Under the pieces are notes generated by a model. The model was not told the origin of the DNA. It made no database searches and saw nothing but the letters and a program-made list of their open reading frames with translations. Positions 29,608 to 38,000 of a stretch of DNA of 64,000 nucleotides are shown here, piece after piece. The DNA comes from Sporomusa silvacetica DSM 10669. GTDB lineage: Bacteria; Bacillota; Negativicutes; Sporomusales; Sporomusaceae. Made by a program: the position numbers and the translations under genes. Numbering within the stretch: the stretch's first letter is position 1; each line of letters begins with the position of its first letter. The DNA is taken from NCBI RefSeq assembly GCF_002257705.1, contig NZ_LSLK01000143.1, positions 30,906 to 94,905 on the forward strand, in the 5' to 3' direction.

Positions 29608-30312
29608 TTATTCTTTTTTACCCGCAGATTTAAGCGGGTTAACTTTAACACCAGGTCCCATTGTTGAGCTTAAGGAAATGTTCCGCATATACTGACCTTT
29701 GGCCGCAGCGGGCTTAACCTTAATCAATGTATCAATCAGAGTGTGGAAGTTCGCGAGCAGTTTAGCGTTGTCGAAAGATACTTTGCCAATCGGAGCATGG
29801 ATATTACCAGCTTTATCGGTACGGTATTCAATTTTACCGGCTTTAATTTCATTAATGGCACGTGTTACATCAAGAGTAACAGTACCTACTTTGGGGTTAG
29901 GCATTAAACCTTTGGGGCCGAGGATTTTACCAAGACGCCCTACCATACCCATCATGTCCGGCGTGGCTACTGCAACGTCAAAATCAGCCCAACCACCCTG
30001 GATTTTTTCTACCATATCTTCGGCACCTACAAAGTCAGCGCCAGCAGCTTCCGCTTCTTTGGCTTTTTCGCCTTTGGCGAAAACAAGAACTTTTTTACTC
30101 TTACCTGTGCCATGAGGAAGTACAACAGCGCCACGCACTTGTTGATCAGCATGTTTCGGATCAACACCCAGTTTGACGGCAATTTCTACCGTTTGGTCAA
30201 ACTTCGCGTTAGCAGTTTTTTTAATAAGTTCTACTGCTTCTTCAGGATCATACAACTTATCCATATCAATGAGCTTAGCAGCTTCAATATATTTTTTACC
30301 ATGTTTTGGCAT
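29608..30312 (-). CDS. rplA: 50S ribosomal protein L1
   Basis: L1 forms the mobile stalk that guides E-site tRNA release and can repress its own operon. The 234-residue protein has the signature GRLGKILGPKGLMPNPKVGTV. It follows rplK by 68 bases and precedes the L10 leader. Confidence 0.98.
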   Translation of the reverse strand: MPKHGKKYIEAAKLIDMDKLYDPEEAVELIKKTANAKFDQTVEIAVKLGVDPKHADQQVRGAVVLPHGTGKSKKVLVFAKGEKAKEAEAAGADFVGAEDMVEKIQGGWADFDVAVATPDMMGMVGRLGKILGPKGLMPNPKVGTVTLDVTRAINEIKAGKIEYRTDKAGNIHAPIGKVSFDNAKLLANFHTLIDTLIKVKPAAAKGQYMRNISLSSTMGPGVKVNPLKSAGKKE

Positions 30313-30380
30313 ATTACTTTTCCTCCTTTGTGGTAATAACGGAAGTACATAGTCCTCCCACGTAAGACTGCAACAATTTA

Positions 30381-30806
30381 TTAGTCAACAATCTCGATGC
30401 CCATACTGCGGGCAGTACCTTCAATCATCCGCATTGCAGCTTCAACGTTAGCGGCATTCAGGTCTTGCATTTTGGATTCAGCAATTTCTCTAACCTGATC
30501 ACGTTTTACTTTGGCAACCTTCTTCTTGTTCGGTTCACCTGAAGCAGTTTCAATACCAGCAGCCTTTTTAAGAAGAATAGGCGCAGGTGGAGTTTTGGTA
30601 ACAAAGGTAAATGATCTATCTTCAAATACCGTAATTTCCACCGGAATGATAAGACCTGCTTGGCTGGCCGTTCTTTCGTTAAACTCTTTAACAAAAGCCA
30701 TGATATTGACACCAGCTTGACCAAGTGCCGGACCTACGGGAGGAGCCGGAGTGGCTTTGCCAGCGGGAACTTGCAGTTTTACAAGCTTTACAACCTTTTT
30801 AGCCAT
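30381..30806 (-). CDS. rplK: 50S ribosomal protein L11
   Basis: L11 binds the GTPase-associated centre of 23S rRNA and is needed for RelA activation and thiopeptide action in other species. The 141-residue product has the proline-rich N terminus (KATPAPPVGPALGQAGVNI) and the C-terminal RNA-binding domain. It lies 15 bases after nusG. Confidence 0.98.
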   Translation of the reverse strand: MAKKVVKLVKLQVPAGKATPAPPVGPALGQAGVNIMAFVKEFNERTASQAGLIIPVEITVFEDRSFTFVTKTPPAPILLKKAAGIETASGEPNKKKVAKVKRDQVREIAESKMQDLNAANVEAAMRMIEGTARSMGIEIVD

Positions 30807-30821
30807 TTATATTACACCTCC

Positions 30822-31364
30822 TTAATCAACTTTCGTAATTTGTGTGAAATCAAGCTCTACTGGTGTTTCACGACCAAACATATTGACAAGCACCTTAATC
30901 TTGCCTCGTTCAGGATTAATTTCAACTACAGTGGCTGTCCAATTTTCGAAAGCACCTGCAGTGATACGTACCAACTGGTCAAGCTCAATATCAATTTTAG
31001 GTTTAGCATCTTCTATTCCCATTGACTTGAGGATATGTTTCACTTCATTTTCGCTCAACGGAATAGGCTTGGTTCCCGACCCGACAAAACCGGTAACACC
31101 CGGAGTGTTACGAACAACATACCAGGAACGGTCTGTAACAATCATTTCTACCAAAACATATCCGGGAAAAACCTTTTTCTTGGTAATTTTCTTCTTACCA
31201 TCTTTTATTTCCACTTCATCTTCCATAGGTACAAGCACCCGGAAAACTTCATCTTCCATCGCCATGGAATGAACTTTTTTCTCCAGATTGGCTTTTACCT
31301 TGTTTTCATAACCGGAATATGTATGGATAACATACCAATGTTTTTCGAGTTTTTCGGATTCCAT
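30822..31364 (-). CDS. nusG: Transcription factor NusG
   Basis: NusG binds RNA polymerase, modulates pausing and links transcription to translation. The 180-residue chain has the NGN domain (WYVIHTYSGYENKVKANLE, and FPGYVLVEM) and a C-terminal KOW domain (VRITAGAFENWTATVVEIN). The ribosome site GAGG is only two bases from the ATG, so initiation may be weak or depend on secE translation. Confidence 0.97.
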   Translation of the reverse strand: MESEKLEKHWYVIHTYSGYENKVKANLEKKVHSMAMEDEVFRVLVPMEDEVEIKDGKKKITKKKVFPGYVLVEMIVTDRSWYVVRNTPGVTGFVGSGTKPIPLSENEVKHILKSMGIEDAKPKIDIELDQLVRITAGAFENWTATVVEINPERGKIKVLVNMFGRETPVELDFTQITKVD

Positions 31365-31400
31365 AGCCTCAAGGGACGTATTGCGTCCCCCACCCCCAGT

Positions 31401-31616
31401 CTACTTGATGATAGCCTTTAAAATTTGAGCGAAAGAAGCATCAAGCACCCAAATCAAGGCCGCGACAACAGTAACCGTCACAAATACAACCCCAGTAAAG
31501 GAAATAAGCTCTGCCTTGCCTGGCCATGTTACCTTTCTAAGTTCAGCTTTTACTTCCCGTAAAAATTTTTTCCAGCGCGATGCATTCGACTGGATAGCTG
31601 TTTCCTGGGCGGCCAT
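31401..31616 (-). CDS. secE: Preprotein translocase subunit SecE
   Basis: The small clamp of the SecYEG channel. The 71-residue protein has a cytoplasmic amphipathic part (FLREVKAELRKVTWPGKAEL) and one membrane helix (GVVFVTVTVVAALIWVLDASF). It lies between tRNA-Trp and nusG, the typical Firmicutes context. Confidence 0.97.
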   Translation of the reverse strand: MAAQETAIQSNASRWKKFLREVKAELRKVTWPGKAELISFTGVVFVTVTVVAALIWVLDASFAQILKAIIK

Positions 31617-31641
31617 TTTCTCACATCCTGTGCATACATTT

Positions 31642-31717
31642 TGGCAGGGGCAGAAGGACTTGAACCCTCAACCAACGGTTTTGGAGACCGCTACTCTACC
31701 AATTGAGCTATACCCCT
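31642..31717 (-). tRNA. tRNA-Trp (CCA)
   Basis: A 76-base cloverleaf on the minus strand, 5' AGGGGTATAG and 3' CCCCT-GCCA. The anticodon stem GCGGT/ACCGT holds the loop CTCCAAA with anticodon CCA. The 3' CCA is encoded. It lies between rpmG and secE, as in many Firmicutes. Confidence 0.96.
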
Positions 31718-31747
31718 ACAGTGTAGCGAAGTTACCCTATCTTAGAA

Positions 31748-31897
31748 TTACTTTGTTTCTTTGTGCAGCGTCTGTTTTTTGCAAAACTTGCAGTATTTGT
31801 TGAATTCCAATCTATCCGGGTCGTTTTTTTTGTTTTTATTGGTCTGATAATTGCGTTGTTTGCATTCTGTGCAGGCCAATGTTACCGCGTTGCGCAT
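31748..31897 (-). CDS. rpmG: 50S ribosomal protein L33 (zinc-binding form)
   Basis: A 49-residue frame starting MRNAVTLACTECKQRNYQT and ending KYCKFCKKQTLHKETK. The two CxxC pairs make it the C+ form. GAGAGG precedes the ATG at 31897. It is followed by tRNA-Trp and secE. Confidence 0.96.
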   Translation of the reverse strand: MRNAVTLACTECKQRNYQTNKNKKNDPDRLEFNKYCKFCKKQTLHKETK

Positions 31898-31975
31898 CCT
31901 GTTACACCTCTCTTACCAGTAAATATAGCATCAAGCCTATTTATTGATAACACTTTTTTTAAATGTCACTAATAC

Positions 31976-32004
31976 AATTTATCATAATTATATGAGTGTG
32001 TCAA
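31976..32004 (-). promoter_or_regulatory. Probable promoter for rpmG-tRNA-Trp-secE-nusG
   Basis: Minus strand TTGACA (31999-32004), 17-base spacer, TAAATT (31976-31981). It follows the tuf2 terminator and lies about 80 bases before rpmG. Confidence 0.6.
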
Positions 32005-32029
32005 TAGCCCACAGGCTCGGGTATGTCAA

Positions 32030-32055
32030 TAAATAAAGCAGGGTTATCCCCCGCT
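32030..32055 (-). terminator. Intrinsic terminator after tuf2
   Basis: AGCAGGG (32037-32043) pairs with CCCCGCT (32049-32055) with one G-T pair; T-rich sequence TTATTTATT follows on the minus strand. Confidence 0.75.
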
Positions 32056-32117
32056 CTATTATTATATCAGACAATGACCAATTTATACCTTTTTTCACAA
32101 AAATAATCTAGTAGTAG

Positions 32118-33320
32118 TTATTCTTCAACAGCAGTTACAACACCAGCGCCTACTGTACGGCCACCTTCACGAATAGCAAAGCGCAGACCTTCTTCAATCG
32201 CAATCGGGGTAATAAGCGCTATATTCATTTGGATGTTATCGCCAGGCATTACCATTTCTACACCTTCTGGCAATGTAACAACACCAGTTACGTCTGTTGT
32301 TCTAAAGTAGAATTGCGGACGATAACCGTTAAAAAACGGGGTATGACGGCCGCCTTCTTCTTTGGACAGTACATATACTTCGGATTTGAATTTGGTGTGC
32401 GGTTTAATGGTACCAGGCTTGGCCAATACTTGGCCACGCTCGATTTCTTTACGCTCAACACCTCTTAAAAGTGCACCAATGTTGTCACCAGCTACTGCCG
32501 AATCCAATAGTTTCCGGAACATTTCTACACCAGTTACTACTGTGGATTTCGGTTTTTCGCTCATACCAACGATTTCTATGGTATCGCCTACTTTTACTAC
32601 GCCACGCTCTACACGACCGGTAGCTACGGTACCACGACCAGTGATGGTGAATACGTCTTCCACAGGCATCAGGAAGGGCTTGTCAGTAGCACGTTCCGGA
32701 GTTGGAATATATTCATCAACTTTTGCCATCAGCTCATGGATTTTGCCACACCATTCGCAATCAGCTTTCGCACAACCGCAGTTAAGTACTTTTACGGCAG
32801 AACCTGATACTACAGGAATGTCATCTCCTGGGAATTCGTAGCTGGAGAGAAGTTCACGAACTTCCATTTCTACTAGTTCCATCAGTTCAGCGTCATCAAC
32901 CAGGTCGGCTTTGTTTAAGAATACAACCATCGCAGGTACGCCAACTTGACGGGACAGCAAAATGTGTTCGCGAGTTTGCGGCATCGGGCCGTCAGCTGCC
33001 GATACAACCAGGATAGCGCCGTCCATCTGAGCTGCGCCGGTGATCATGTTTTTAACATAGTCAGCATGGCCTGGGCAGTCCACGTGGGCATAATGGCGAG
33101 CTGCAGTTTCATACTCAACGTGAGCTGTGTTGATGGTGATACCGCGTTCTCTTTCTTCTGGTGCTTTGTCAATCATGTCATAAGCCATGAACTCAGCGCC
33201 GCCGTGTTTTGCCAATGTCATGGTAATGGCAGCAGTCAACGAGGTTTTGCCATGGTCAACGTGACCAATTGTACCAATGTTAACATGTGGTTTGTTTCTT
33301 TCAAACTTTTTCTTAGCCAT
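32118..33320 (-). CDS. tuf: Elongation factor Tu, copy 2
   Basis: A second 400-residue EF-Tu, identical to copy 1 except Val261 in place of Glu261 (codon at 32538-32540 is GTA; copy 1 has GAA). About five base differences are seen across 1203 bases. Identity stops within a few bases of the start and stop codons, which suggests ongoing gene conversion. The four-cysteine segment is also present. It lies alone behind a tRNA cluster; a good -10 (TATAAT) is near 33362-33367, but its -35 is weak. Confidence 0.97.
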   Translation of the reverse strand: MAKKKFERNKPHVNIGTIGHVDHGKTSLTAAITMTLAKHGGAEFMAYDMIDKAPEERERGITINTAHVEYETAARHYAHVDCPGHADYVKNMITGAAQMDGAILVVSAADGPMPQTREHILLSRQVGVPAMVVFLNKADLVDDAELMELVEMEVRELLSSYEFPGDDIPVVSGSAVKVLNCGCAKADCEWCGKIHELMAKVDEYIPTPERATDKPFLMPVEDVFTITGRGTVATGRVERGVVKVGDTIEIVGMSEKPKSTVVTGVEMFRKLLDSAVAGDNIGALLRGVERKEIERGQVLAKPGTIKPHTKFKSEVYVLSKEEGGRHTPFFNGYRPQFYFRTTDVTGVVTLPEGVEMVMPGDNIQMNIALITPIAIEEGLRFAIREGGRTVGAGVVTAVEE

Positions 33321-33450
33321 TTGAGTTAATAGCCTCCCTTAATATATCTTTAATGCACCATTATAGTATACAGCTTTTTACAAAATTAGATTATTCTATC
33401 TCGCATGTAAAAATCCTGCTGCAAAAAGTTACTAAAATAAAACTTTCATA

Positions 33451-33488
33451 GATAAAAAACTTTGCAACTAGTTGCAAAGTTTTTTATC
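33451..33488 (-). terminator. Perfect 38-bp palindromic terminator of the tRNA operon
   Basis: GATAAAAAACTTTGCAACT (33451-33469) is followed directly by its exact reverse complement (33470-33488), with a T6 run in the distal arm. It touches the 3' end of tRNA-Met at 33489 and can terminate in both directions. Confidence 0.9.
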
Positions 33489-33565
33489 TGGTGGCGGCGC
33501 AGGGATTTGAACCCCGGACACTGCGGGTATGAACCGCATGCTCTAGCCAACTGAGCTACGCCGCC
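33489..33565 (-). tRNA. tRNA-Met (CAT), elongator type
   Basis: A 77-base cloverleaf, 5' GGCGGCGTAGCTC and 3' GCCGCC-ACCA. The anticodon loop TTCATAC gives CAT. It lacks the initiator features (the C1-A72-type mismatch and three G-C pairs) seen in the gene at 33660. A lysidine-modified isoleucine tRNA also has CAT, but the body sequence matches elongator Met better. Confidence 0.88.
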
Positions 33566-33574
33566 TTATTAAAA

Positions 33575-33650
33575 TGGAGCTAGTGACCGGGATTGAACCG
33601 GTGACCTTATCCTTACCAAGGATACGCTCTACCGACTGAGCTACACCAGC
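33575..33650 (-). tRNA. tRNA-Thr (GGT)
   Basis: A 76-base cloverleaf, 5' GCTGGTGTAGCTC, with anticodon loop TTGGTAA, giving GGT. The 3' CCA is encoded (33575-33577). Confidence 0.96.
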
Positions 33651-33659
33651 GAAAATTCA

Positions 33660-33735
<76 letters not shown>

Positions 33736-33756
33736 ATGTAAGGTGAAAAAGGTTCT

Positions 33757-33841
33757 TGGTGGAGGGAGGTGGATTCGAACCACCGAAGTCGAAGACGGCA
33801 GATTTACAGTCTGCTCCCTTTAGCCACTCGGGAATCCCTCC
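33757..33841 (-). tRNA. tRNA-Tyr (GTA)
   Basis: An 85-base class II tRNA with a long variable arm, 5' GGAGGGATTCCCGAGTGG, anticodon loop CTGTAAA giving GTA, 3' CCA encoded. Confidence 0.96.
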
Positions 33842-33920
33842 AAGATTATTTATTAGAGGATGTTCTTTGCTACCGCTCCAGAACTAAGCAACTCATTCAA
33901 ATTCCCTACCTGCTTAAAGA

Positions 33921-33996
33921 TGGAGCTGGCGAGAGGAATTGAACCCCCAACCTGCTGATTACAAGTCAGCTGCTCTACCAATTGAGCTACGCCAGC
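33921..33996 (-). tRNA. tRNA-Thr (TGT)
   Basis: A 76-base cloverleaf, 5' GCTGGCGTAGCTC, anticodon loop CTTGTAA giving TGT, 3' CCA encoded. It is the first gene of the five-tRNA transcript (Thr-Tyr-fMet-Thr-Met). Confidence 0.96.
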
Positions 33997-34032
33997 ATCA
34001 TTTTTTGAGAACTCGCCTCAGTGACAAAACAT

Positions 34033-34061
34033 ATTATATAATAGTCTCTAGACTATGTCAA
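34033..34061 (-). promoter_or_regulatory. Consensus promoter of the tRNA operon with palindromic spacer
   Basis: Minus strand TTGACA (34056-34061), 17 bases, TATAAT (34033-34038): a perfect match to the SigA consensus. The spacer contains TAGTCT-2-AGACTA (34042-34055), an inverted repeat that abuts the -35. Confidence 0.9.
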
Positions 34062-34124
34062 CATCTTTTATGCCCTTAATTATATTACTTTTATTTACAT
34101 TTATCTCAAACTATCTAACTGTAT

Positions 34125-34200
34125 TACAGGCAGGTGGTATATTAGCAAAATCGAAGGTCTCGCTAGCGGCACAGCATTGTCAATACACCACCCGCCTGTA
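34125..34200. repeat. Long-loop inverted repeat and dispersed-repeat copy A
   Basis: TACAGGCAGGTGGTAT (34125-34140) is mirrored, with one or two mismatches, by the segment at 34183-34200. The right arm and the 25 bases after it (34178-34226) resemble a segment near 35902-35956, upstream of the DUF421 gene. It lies downstream of uppP. No gene is seen in 33997-34236. Confidence 0.5.
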
Positions 34201-34236
34201 CCTGCAAACTCATCATCCGGAATATATAGCACACTT

Positions 34237-35037
34237 TTACCTTAAAAAAAAGTAGTAATATGATATACCAGCAACAACAAACCGATAATAGGCAAATGAG
34301 GCCAGCGTTGAGTTATTGAGGAAGCGCAAAAACCATACAATGGATATATACGCCGTAATAAATGCAACAATAAAGCCAATTATAAAGAGGTTAAACTCAG
34401 CCATACTTAGTTTGTCCCAGATCTTCATTAAATCATAAACACAGGCAACAAGCATCAACGGCACAGCGATAATAAAAGAAAATTCAGCTGCTGCTTTACG
34501 GCTCATCCCAAAGAATAAACCACCCGCAATAGTTGATCCTGAACGTGAAAACCCTGGCCACAATGATAACACTTGAAACAACCCCACCCAAAATGCCTGT
34601 TTAATTGTCATGCTATCAACATTATGAGTTACTGGACGATTTGCTATTTTTTCAGCCACCAACATAAAAATTGCGCCAACTATCAAACCAATGATTACAG
34701 TATAAGGAGAAAATAAGTAGGTCTTTATCGGTTTATGTAAGAAAAAGGCTATGCCCATGACAGGCACAATCCCAACTAGGACGTGCATAGCAGTTAGTCC
34801 ATTGCCATAAATATTAATGGCTCGCGGCCTAATCATAGCTAAAAACTTGTCTCGATACAAAATTAGTACAGATAAAATAGCACCCAATTGAATAAATACT
34901 TCAAATACACTGGCCTTTTCCCCTTCAAATCCCAGCAGCGAACCAACTAAAATCATATGTCCGGTTGAAGAAATAGGCAGGAATTCCGTCAGTCCCTCTA
35001 CTACGCCAATGATTACTGCAATGATATTTTCGCTCAC
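34237..35037 (-). CDS. uppP: Undecaprenyl-diphosphatase UppP/BacA
   Basis: A polytopic membrane phosphatase that recycles undecaprenyl pyrophosphate for cell-wall synthesis; extra copies give bacitracin resistance. The 266-residue protein has the signature EGLTEFLPISSTGHMILVG near residues 14-32 and GFSRSGSTIAGGL near 162. The start is the GTG at 35037 with AAGGAAG upstream. It stands alone between the tRNA operon and DUF421. Confidence 0.95.
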   Translation of the reverse strand: MSENIIAVIIGVVEGLTEFLPISSTGHMILVGSLLGFEGEKASVFEVFIQLGAILSVLILYRDKFLAMIRPRAINIYGNGLTAMHVLVGIVPVMGIAFFLHKPIKTYLFSPYTVIIGLIVGAIFMLVAEKIANRPVTHNVDSMTIKQAFWVGLFQVLSLWPGFSRSGSTIAGGLFFGMSRKAAAEFSFIIAVPLMLVACVYDLMKIWDKLSMAEFNLFIIGFIVAFITAYISIVWFLRFLNNSTLASFAYYRFVVAGISYYYFFLR

Positions 35038-35157
35038 ATAGTCACTTCCTTAGTCGTTGTTGTCGTCGTCATCCCAATAGGACGATGTTACTATTTTACC
35101 ATATTCATCGCAATATCCTGCCTAATTATAAAAAATAAATTAAAAAAGCCGAGGATT

Positions 35158-35862
35158 TCAGTGCAAAAATACACTTGGTCCCCGAGCATCCTCATTTACT
35201 ATATGCAATCGTTTATTTTGATCCATGAAAGCAATAAACACATTATGAATAGTATCTTGGTGCTGGCGGCGAAATTCTTCAATCTGTCGCTTAGAAAGTC
35301 CCATCTCCGCCAAAGCATTCTCTTGTAGCTTCCCCTCCAAAATTACCGGTACTAAAACACTGTTCGGGGTTACGCTAAAGTTAACTTGACTTGGCGTCAA
35401 TGGCAGATGTTCTGCTTTTTTAAGTACACTTAATCTGCCATACGGCTCCAAAATAGCAAGCTCTACAACGGTAATATCAAATGCATCCTTTTCCCGCAAA
35501 AGTTGCAATAAAGTCTCTACCGGCATACGAACTTTACGTAGGTTTTTTTTGATAATCTGACCATCTTCCACCAGTACAAGCGGCTTAAAATTCAGTTTGT
35601 GATTAACTGGGCGAACTTTGATGCTAAGCCAGCCGAAAAAAAGTTGCATGCCTCCAAGCGCCAGCAGGGCAATCAATGAACTAACGAGTTCCAGCCGGTG
35701 ATCCACAATTAATGCACCGGCCACTGCCCCAATGGTGATTGAAGTCAAGAAGTCAAACGAACTAAACTCACTGACCTGACGGCGACCAGTGATCAGCATA
35801 ATGATAAGCAACACGCCCATGCCCGCGACTACCCTAAATAGCGTAATGCCCAAGGTTTCCAT
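35158..35862 (-). CDS. DUF421 / YetF-type membrane protein
   Basis: A protein with an N-terminal membrane region (about three helices in residues 1-85) and a C-terminal DUF421 domain, as in Bacillus YetF and YrbG. The start is the ATG at 35862, six bases after GGAGG, giving 234 residues; the upstream frame to 35931 overlaps a repeat and is rejected. In Bacillus some members are made in spores; function here is unknown. The stop is followed by a weak hairpin and T6 (35140-35160) that may be its terminator. Confidence 0.82.
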   Translation of the reverse strand: METLGITLFRVVAGMGVLLIIMLITGRRQVSEFSSFDFLTSITIGAVAGALIVDHRLELVSSLIALLALGGMQLFFGWLSIKVRPVNHKLNFKPLVLVEDGQIIKKNLRKVRMPVETLLQLLREKDAFDITVVELAILEPYGRLSVLKKAEHLPLTPSQVNFSVTPNSVLVPVILEGKLQENALAEMGLSKRQIEEFRRQHQDTIHNVFIAFMDQNKRLHIVNEDARGPSVFLH

Positions 35863-35901
35863 TACAGCCCTCCACTGCATATCTATATACCTGCTAAAGT
35901 T

Positions 35902-35956
35902 TGGCAACAAACCACACGCCTGCGCCTGCAAACTTCTTCACTGCGAAACATATAGA
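35902..35956. repeat. Dispersed-repeat copy B
   Basis: About 80 percent similar over 50 bases to copy A at 34178-34226: shared blocks include CGCCTG, CCTGCAAACT and CATATAG/TATATAG. It lies between pfkA and the DUF421 gene. Confidence 0.5.
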
Positions 35957-36002
35957 AAAACTACGCAATATTTAGACTTAGTGTAACCACATAACTACTT
36001 TT

Positions 36003-37100
36003 TTAATCTCCAAAACAAATACCGATAGACCTGCCGGCTTTTAATAACTCGTTATTGGCAGTTACATTATTTGCTTTGCCGGCAATATCTACGATTGGCA
36101 CACGAATAATCTCGTTTTTCTGCAATGCCACCATGTTGCCGAAAGCCCCCTCAAGCAGACACTCTGCAGCCGCCACACCATAACGGGTAGATAATACCCG
36201 ATCAAAGGCAGTTGGAGTACCACCACGCTGAACATGTCCCAGCACCGTACAACGAGATTCAACACCGGTAAGACTTTCTAGTTGCCGTGCCAACTTTTCC
36301 CCGGCACCACCTAAACGAATCTTCTCATGGCTGCCTTCCACGATACGCGATACCGATATCTCCCCACCTTGGGGATAGGCACCTTCGGCAATAACAATTA
36401 GACTAAACAGACGGCCGCGCCGCTGACGTTCTTCAATCTTGGCGATAATCGCATCTATTTGAAAGGGTATCTCTGGAATCAAGATACAATCAGCACCACC
36501 TGCTATCCCCGCATGCAGCGCAATCCAGCCAGCATATCGGCCCATAACCTCCAGCACCATGACCCGATGATGGGATTCAGCGGTAGTATGGAGCCGATCA
36601 AGCGCATCGGCAGCCACACCGACAGCGGTATCAAATCCGAAAGTCCGCTCGGTTCCCGGTATATCATTATCAATCGTTTTCGGCACAGCCACTACTGGGA
36701 AACCCAATTGATAAAATTCTGATCCAATCTTAAGACTGCCATCACCGCCAATCACCACAAGTGCTTCGATGTCCCGCTGCCGCAAATTTTTAAGTGCCTG
36801 ACTGGACATATCCTTATATACGGTTTTGCCCCCTTGCATCGTGGGATAATTAAACGGATTATCGCGATTGGTTGTCCCTAATATTGTCCCTCCGCGCGGT
36901 AAGATACCGGCAACATATTCATCTGTCATCTCAATAACTTGGTTTTCGACCATACCGCCAAAACCATTTTTTATCCCCCACACCTTAAGCCCATGCCCGA
37001 TCCCGGTCCTGACAACAGCCCTAATAACAGCATTAAGTCCGGGCGCATCACCACCGCCTGTGAGTACAGCAATACTTTTTACTTTGTTTGCATTGATCAT
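36003..37100 (-). CDS. pfkA: 6-phosphofructokinase
   Basis: Phosphorylates fructose 6-phosphate. The 365-residue protein has GGGDAPGLNAVIRA (15-28), GGDGS (118-122) and PKTIDNDIPGTERTFG (140-155). Gly121 at the position that is Asp in pyrophosphate enzymes suggests ATP use, while Lys141 matches the pyrophosphate type; this Gly/Lys combination is known in ATP-dependent actinobacterial enzymes. ATP is the more likely donor. It is about 40 residues longer than E. coli PfkA. It follows the sigH terminator and a GAGGTGATT ribosome site. Confidence 0.94.
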   Translation of the reverse strand: MINANKVKSIAVLTGGGDAPGLNAVIRAVVRTGIGHGLKVWGIKNGFGGMVENQVIEMTDEYVAGILPRGGTILGTTNRDNPFNYPTMQGGKTVYKDMSSQALKNLRQRDIEALVVIGGDGSLKIGSEFYQLGFPVVAVPKTIDNDIPGTERTFGFDTAVGVAADALDRLHTTAESHHRVMVLEVMGRYAGWIALHAGIAGGADCILIPEIPFQIDAIIAKIEERQRRGRLFSLIVIAEGAYPQGGEISVSRIVEGSHEKIRLGGAGEKLARQLESLTGVESRCTVLGHVQRGGTPTAFDRVLSTRYGVAAAECLLEGAFGNMVALQKNEIIRVPIVDIAGKANNVTANNELLKAGRSIGICFGD

Positions 37101-37139
37101 CTAATAATCACCTCATCAAAGTAGTTTCACCTATAATGC

Positions 37140-37170
37140 AAAAATGACACCTACTCCTGGTGTCATTTTT
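37140..37170 (-). terminator. Intrinsic terminator after sigH
   Basis: AAAAATGACACC (37140-37151) pairs with GGTGTCATTTTT (37159-37170) around a seven-base loop. A/T tracts on both sides allow it to act on either strand; it ends sigH 28 bases after the stop codon. Confidence 0.92.
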
Positions 37171-37197
37171 GGCTGCCGTTATTTCTCAGAGTTAGCA

Positions 37198-37917
37198 TTA
37201 TTCAGCTAACTCTGTCTGAGAATCTTTATTAAGGCTGGTAAGACCTTTATATACACCACGGATATCGCTGTCATCACCGCGGTTTTCAAGATACCGTTCG
37301 AGTTTGCGCTTTACTCGCTGCAAAGCGTTGTCAATCGACTTAACATGGCGTTCTAGTTCAACGGCAATCTCCTGGTAGGACTTGCCATCAAGATAAGCCA
37401 TCAACACCTTCCATTCAAGATCGCTCAAAATCTCGCCCATTTTTTCTTCAATATCAATAAATTCCTCACGGCTGATCACCAATTCTTCCGGATCGGTCAC
37501 TTTCGAGCCAGATAATACATCCAACAGCGTGCGGTCAGAATCTTCATCATAAATAGGTTTATTTAGCGAAACATAGGAGTTCAAGGGAATATGTTTCTGT
37601 CGGGTAGCCGTCTTAATTGCAGTAATAATCTGTCGTGTTACACACAATTCTGCAAATGCTCTAAAGGAAGAGAGCTTGTCATTGCGAAAGTCGCGAATGG
37701 CCTTATATAAGCCAATCATGCCTTCCTGAATGATATCTTCACGCTCAGCGCCAATTAAAAAATACGATCTGGCTTTAGCCCGCACGAAATTGCGATATTT
37801 GTTAATCAAATACTCCAGAGCGACCGTGTTGTCATTATCTTTGGCGTCAAATACTATTTCTTCATCAGTTAAGTTATCAAAACAACCGTAAAGATCGCGT
37901 TGAGTATTTACTCGCAT
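37198..37917 (-). CDS. sigH: RNA polymerase sigma-H (stationary phase/sporulation)
   Basis: A sigma-70 family factor in the same position as Bacillus sigH (yacP-sigH-rpmG). The start is the ATG at 37917 (GGGGG seven bases upstream), giving 239 residues; the frame to 37983 adds unsupported residues. Region 2 has NKYRNFVRAKARSYFL and EDIIQEGMIGLYKAIRDFR; region 4 has LSDLEWKVLMAYLDGKSYQEIA. A tail of about 20 residues exceeds the Bacillus protein. In sporulating Firmicutes it directs early sporulation genes. Confidence 0.95.
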   Translation of the reverse strand: MRVNTQRDLYGCFDNLTDEEIVFDAKDNDNTVALEYLINKYRNFVRAKARSYFLIGAEREDIIQEGMIGLYKAIRDFRNDKLSSFRAFAELCVTRQIITAIKTATRQKHIPLNSYVSLNKPIYDEDSDRTLLDVLSGSKVTDPEELVISREEFIDIEEKMGEILSDLEWKVLMAYLDGKSYQEIAVELERHVKSIDNALQRVKRKLERYLENRGDDSDIRGVYKGLTSLNKDSQTELAE

Positions 37918-38000
37918 CGCATCGCCCCCATAAGTTTTCTTTTTCTGCCTATAAGTGAGCACTACCCCACTTTTTCTCTGCACAGCATTTGCATACCATA

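Noticed and set aside
31365..31400. Alternative downstream start for nusG
   Set aside because: No ATG, GTG or TTG with a better ribosome site occurs before the conserved WYVIHTYSG.
33930..34230. CRISPR or phage attachment site next to the tRNA cluster
   Set aside because: No regularly spaced repeats, no integrase, and no duplicated tRNA end.
34055..34255. 66-residue plus-strand frame downstream of the tRNA promoter
   Set aside because: Overlaps the inverted repeat and has no ribosome site.
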